Shown here: positions 12,554 through 15,559 of the stretch, one piece after another | Position numbering within the stretch: position 1 is the first letter of the stretch | Layout: every line of letters starts with the position of its first letter | Origin: Spirochaetaceae bacterium | GTDB taxonomy: Bacteria > Spirochaetota > Spirochaetia > Treponematales > Breznakiellaceae | Length of the DNA stretch: 15,559 nucleotides | Assembly: GCA_031283025.1 (NCBI GenBank) | Contig: JAITCP010000135.1 | Coordinates: forward strand, 1 to 15,559 | Reading direction: 5' to 3' | Notes under the pieces: model-generated | What the model saw: the letters and a program-made list of their open reading frames with translations, nothing else | Database searches by the model: none | What the model was told of the DNA's origin: nothing | Position numbers and translations under genes: made by a program

Positions 12554-13666
12554 ATGGCATCTTTAACAATTCCGGCGGCCCAGGGAACGGCCCACGATTT
12601 ACTGGCCCTGGGGGCTTTGGTAACACGGCTTGATCCGGGGATTATTCCCTTTACAGAGGCGAATGAGTATCTGCTCCACGTTTCCGGCGGGGAGTACAAT
12701 GTGGCGACAAACCTTTCCACCTGTTTTGGTATGAAGACCGCCATTGCCAGCGCCATGGTGAATTATCCCATTGGCCGGAGGATTGAATATGCGGTGCAGA
12801 AAGCGGGGGTTACTCCCTACTACAAGCGCTTTGACCATGACGGGGTGCGGGGGCCGAATATGGCTATTGTGTGGAGCGACCGGGGGCAGGGCATCCGTGC
12901 GCCGGTGGTGTTCTACAACCGCTCCAACGAGGCTGCCCAGCGGCTTGCCCCGGGAAGTTTTGACTGGAGCGCTCTTTTTGCCAAAGGCATACGCTGGTTC
13001 CACTCCGGAGGCATTTTCAGCGCCCTTTCTCCCACTACATCGGGGTTGGTGATAGAGGCGATGCGGGCGGCAAAGAAAGCCGGAGCGGTGGTGTCGTTTG
13101 ACCTGAATTACCGGGCCAAACTTTGGGCAGTGGCCGCCGCGGAGCAGGGCCTAAGCGCCGCCCAGGCCAGTGAAGGCGCGGCAAAAACACTGCGGGAAAT
13201 TGCCGGTTATGTAGATGTGCTGGTGGGGAATGAAGAAGATTTGCAGAAAGGGCTGGGCCTTAAAGGGCAGGATGTGGAAACCAAGGGCAAGCTCGATCCA
13301 TCAGCCTTCTTTAGCATGATGGAAAGCGTAACAAAAGATTTTCCCAACATCAAAGCGGTGGCGACAACACTCCGTGAAGTACATTCCACCAACCGCCATT
13401 CCTGGAGCGCCGTACTTTGGCTGGACGGCAAAACCTGGCAGGCTCCCACTGTCGAGCTGGACGTGTATGACCGGGTGGGCGGCGGAGACGGCTTTGCCGC
13501 CGGGCTTTTTTACGGCCTGCTCTCCGGCAAAGAGCCGGAAGAAGCCTTGCGGCTAGGCTGGGCGCACGGCGCATTGGTAACCACTACGCCGGGGGACACC
13601 TCCATGTTCAGCCTGGAACAGGTAGAAGCATTCGCCAAGGGCGGCTCGGCGCGGATACAGCGTTAA
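12554..13666 (+). CDS. PfkB-family sugar kinase, 2-keto-3-deoxygluconate kinase-like
   Basis: A 370-residue ribokinase/PfkB-fold kinase. Features seen: the N-terminal substrate-side motif GGEYNVATNL (45-54), DLNYR (183-187), GNEEDL (225-230) typical of KDG kinases and related sugar-acid kinases, and the C-terminal PfkB signature DRVGGGDGFAAG (306-317), where D312 is the catalytic base and the glycines form the anion hole. KDG kinase converts 2-dehydro-3-deoxy-D-gluconate and ATP to KDPG, feeding the lower Entner-Doudoroff step. Substrate is inferred from these motifs and from the neighbours gnd and the LarA-like gene; fructokinase or another ketose/acid kinase is possible, so no symbol is assigned. 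It is longer than typical KdgK (about 310-340), with an extra stretch around 195-215 and 235-265. GAGG stands 7 nt before the ATG. Confidence 0.87.
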   Translation: MASLTIPAAQGTAHDLLALGALVTRLDPGIIPFTEANEYLLHVSGGEYNVATNLSTCFGMKTAIASAMVNYPIGRRIEYAVQKAGVTPYYKRFDHDGVRGPNMAIVWSDRGQGIRAPVVFYNRSNEAAQRLAPGSFDWSALFAKGIRWFHSGGIFSALSPTTSGLVIEAMRAAKKAGAVVSFDLNYRAKLWAVAAAEQGLSAAQASEGAAKTLREIAGYVDVLVGNEEDLQKGLGLKGQDVETKGKLDPSAFFSMMESVTKDFPNIKAVATTLREVHSTNRHSWSAVLWLDGKTWQAPTVELDVYDRVGGGDGFAAGLFYGLLSGKEPEEALRLGWAHGALVTTTPGDTSMFSLEQVEAFAKGGSARIQR

Positions 13667-13754
13667 ACCGGATATTTTTCTCACGGAGATCACCGTCCAA
13701 AAGCGCTTCTGCCCCGCCGTCCTTGGCGGCTAAAGCAAAGGACACAAAGTTTAA

Positions 13755-13811
13755 GAAGATTAGTCATCCACACCGCTACGCGGTGCTTGTTTGGGCGCAT
13801 CTTCAGTTTTT
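13755..13811 (+). terminator. Candidate intrinsic terminator after the sugar kinase
   Basis: Outer arms GAAGAT (13755-13760) and ATCTTC (13799-13804) enclose an inner hairpin CACCGC-TAC-GCGGTG (13771-13785) and are followed by AG and TTTTT (13807-13811). The distance from the kinase stop is about 90 bp. Confidence 0.45.
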
Positions 13812-13872
13812 AATAGCCTGTCTTGGTTTGTTTATGGGAAATAGTGAATAGTGGTTAGTGGAATTTTTGTCC

Positions 13873-13918
13873 GTAAGCATAGCGTGTTACTATCACGCAT
13901 AGATTACGAACTTCGCTC
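13873..13918. repeat. 46-bp palindromic repeat, copy 1
   Basis: Matches 14014-14059 at 42 of 46 positions. Its core GCGTG...CACGC is an inverted repeat, flanked in copy 2 by GTAATC/GATTAC, making a REP-like hairpin. The differences from copy 2 fall in the loop and at one outer arm position. Confidence 0.8.
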
Positions 13919-14013
13919 TCTATTCACTATCCCCTACTCCCCCCTTGTTTTTGCGGGAGTGGCTAGTGGGTGATGGGCCTGCCTGCCGCAGGCAGGGAGT
14001 GGGGTTTATGTTT

Positions 14014-14059
14014 GTAATCATAGCGTGTTGCTTCCACGCATAGATTACGAACTTCGCTC
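14014..14059. repeat. 46-bp palindromic repeat, copy 2
   Basis: Second copy, 141 bp after the first. Outer arms GTAATC (14014-14019) and GATTAC (14043-14048) and inner arms GCGTG/CACGC pair perfectly around a short loop. Flanking AGTGG and TTT-rich bases are also loosely shared, so the repeat unit may be about 141 bp. Confidence 0.8.
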
Positions 14060-14137
14060 ACTATCCACTGCTTTAGGCGGCAGGACGCCGCTGTTTCCAA
14101 TGCTTTAGCTCCATTCCCTACTCTCCACTCCCCATTG

Positions 14138-15559
14138 TTACTCCCCCGATGAATACGCAATTTTGCCTTCACTGTCCCCGGCGACAAACGTGCCGTTGCC
14201 ATAGGCGATTGTCCACATGGCACCTAATTTCCTGTCCGATACGGCTGTCCAGTTTATGCCGTCAGACGAATACGCCATTTCGCCGCTCCACTGCGCAGCC
14301 ACGGCGACAAACCAGCCGTTGCCATAGGCGATTGCACCGAAGGGGGGGTAGCTATCGTAGAATAGGTTGGAGGTATCTACGGCTGTCCAGTTTACGCCGT
14401 TGGATGAATACACAATTTTACCTTGGCCGCCGCTCACGGCTACAAACTTGCCGTTGCCATAGGCGATTGCTCTGACATAGTTTGAATCGAATATACTGGA
14501 GGAGGTATCTACGGCTGTCCATGTTACGCCGTCAGACGAAGTCGCAATGTAGGCGATTTGGGAATTATTGTTATAGCCCCCTGCGACAAACGTGCCGTCG
14601 TCATAGGCGATTGCGGTGATCGAGTCTGTGACGAATGTGTTGGTCCCCGCGCCGGTTCCCGGCTGTATGGCTGTCCATGTTACGCCGTCATACGAATACG
14701 CCATTTTGCTGTCCAAGCCCCCGGCGACAAACTTGTTACCGCCCCAGGCGATTGCGCTGATTTGGGTTGTGCCGAATGTACTGTCCGCTACGGTTGTCCA
14801 GTTTATGCCGTCAGTTGAATACGCCATTTTGCCGCGGCCGCCCACGGCGACAAACTTGTCGCTGCCATAGGCGGTTGCGAAGATTCCCTCATACCGTTCG
14901 AATGTGCTGTTCGATACAGATGTCCAGTTTACGCCGTCAGGCGAATACGCCATTCTAGAGCCACCAGCGACAAACTTGCCGTCGCCATAGGCGATTGCGT
15001 TGATGCCGCTTGTGCCGAATTTGCTGTTTCCTACGGCTGTCCAGGCCGTAGGGTTGCCGGTGCCGGGTGTGGTGCCGCTGCTGAATGCCGCCGCGTCAAT
15101 CTTAAGCGGAGCGCTGAGGTTGCCCGCCGCGTCCTGCACGACTACATAAATATCTTGCGCTCCCGCAGTCAGCGTTATCACCTTCTTGCTGGAGTTCCAG
15201 GTTGTAACCGCGCCGATAGGCACGCCGTTTCTAACGTCTATACTCGTTGGAGCGGGTGTGTTTGCGTCCTTCACGGTGTAATACGCCCAGCCCGCTTCAC
15301 TGGCGGAAAAGCCAATAAACGCCTGAGTGTCGCTGACGCGGTTCACGACCCCCGACCAAACCGAGGGCGCGGTGGTGTCCCCGCCGCCGCTTGTGTTACC
15401 GCCGCCGACAGGCCAGACGCTGGGCCCGTCTCCATCGTCACCGCCGACGGGCCAGTAACAATACGTTAATTGGTTAACACCCCAGCCGACAAACCTGCCG
15501 CCTCCATACATGAAGTTTGAGGCGGCAGTTTCGCCAGGTATGAGTGTCCAGTTTCTGCC
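14138..15559 (-). CDS. Large repeat protein with C-terminal beta-propeller-like domain (5' end outside window)
   Basis: The frame is open to the window edge at 15559, so the 473 residues seen are the C-terminal part of a longer gene; the ATG at 15509-15511 is inside the protein, because the preceding codons (GRNWTLIPGETAASNF) continue the same repeat pattern. After that partial repeat comes a Gly/Asp-rich linker, then a roughly 100-residue Ig/fibronectin-like domain beginning DTTAPSVWSG and ending QDAAGNLSAPLKI. Next come seven units of about 40-55 residues of the form WTAV...AIAYGNGKFVAGG..GKIAYSSDGVN. Seven consecutive units fit a seven-bladed beta-propeller, comparable to BNR/Kelch/Ycf48-like propellers. 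A surface or secreted binding role is likely but unproven, and no signal peptide can be seen because the start is missing. The stop is TAA. Confidence 0.85.
   Translation of the reverse strand, partial: GRNWTLIPGETAASNFMYGGGRFVGWGVNQLTYCYWPVGGDDGDGPSVWPVGGGNTSGGGDTTAPSVWSGVVNRVSDTQAFIGFSASEAGWAYYTVKDANTPAPTSIDVRNGVPIGAVTTWNSSKKVITLTAGAQDIYVVVQDAAGNLSAPLKIDAAAFSSGTTPGTGNPTAWTAVGNSKFGTSGINAIAYGDGKFVAGGSRMAYSPDGVNWTSVSNSTFERYEGIFATAYGSDKFVAVGGRGKMAYSTDGINWTTVADSTFGTTQISAIAWGGNKFVAGGLDSKMAYSYDGVTWTAIQPGTGAGTNTFVTDSITAIAYDDGTFVAGGYNNNSQIAYIATSSDGVTWTAVDTSSSIFDSNYVRAIAYGNGKFVAVSGGQGKIVYSSNGVNWTAVDTSNLFYDSYPPFGAIAYGNGWFVAVAAQWSGEMAYSSDGINWTAVSDRKLGAMWTIAYGNGTFVAGDSEGKIAYSSGE

Larger units (their letters stand above)
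13667..14137. other. Repeat-rich non-coding region
   Basis: This 471-bp stretch has no supported gene. It contains a candidate terminator for the kinase (13755-13811), two imperfect copies of a 46-bp motif 141 bp apart (13873-13918 and 14014-14059), short GTGAATAGTGG / CTATTCACTAT-type runs and a GC-rich hairpin CCTGCCTG-CCG-CAGGCAGG (13979-13997). Confidence 0.75.

Noticed and set aside
14149..14958. Several plus-strand frames rich in RRQTCRCHRR
   Set aside because: They are antisense shadows of the propeller repeats; the minus-strand frame explains the region.

Overview
The window looks like chromosomal DNA of a spirochaete close to the termite-gut treponemes. This is inferred from moderate G+C, the gene set, a Treponema-style repeat-rich propeller protein and hairpin-rich intergenic DNA; no rRNA or marker gene is present to prove it. 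The genetic code appears standard, with TAA, TAG and TGA all used as stops.

Layout, left to right. (1) 37-932, minus: a translationally coupled pair, a small membrane protein and a zinc-ribbon membrane protein. Their upstream side is abutted by a decayed, internally deleted IS1182-type transposase on the plus strand (about 958-1243). (2) 1410-2912, minus: glycerol kinase glpK, divergent from 2991-3593 plus (a CDP-alcohol phosphatidyltransferase, PgsA-like) and 3611-5359 plus (a DEAD-box RNA helicase with a long basic tail). GlpK makes glycerol-3-phosphate, which PgsA enzymes use for phosphatidylglycerol. (3) 5360-5778: intergenic DNA with a possible gene remnant and two copies of a 55-bp hairpin repeat. 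(4) 5779-7977, minus: a methyl-accepting chemotaxis protein. (5) 8154-9527, minus: a LarA-superfamily (nickel-pincer hydroxyacid racemase/epimerase) protein. (6) 9639-10550, minus: an unknown gene split by one in-frame TAG, lying inside a segment bounded by 24-bp direct repeats. (7) 10744-12195 plus: 6-phosphogluconate dehydrogenase, and 12554-13666 plus: a PfkB-family sugar kinase resembling 2-keto-3-deoxygluconate kinase, separated by a 112-bp palindromic MITE-like element. (8) 13667-14137: repeat-rich non-coding DNA. (9) 14138-15559, minus: the 3' part of a large repeat protein predicted to end in a seven-bladed beta-propeller.

The central metabolic theme is glycerol-3-phosphate plus sugar-acid catabolism. 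The LarA-like protein, Gnd and the KDG-kinase-like protein would fit a gluconate/mannonate node: gluconate epimerised to mannonate, dehydrated to KDG by an enzyme not in this window, then phosphorylated to KDPG. The most notable structural observation is that the start region of the LarA-like gene (ribosome-binding site, ATG and first codons) is exactly duplicated just upstream of gnd. This suggests the gene was once divergently adjacent to gnd and was separated by insertion of a roughly 1.14-kb segment carrying the interrupted unknown gene.
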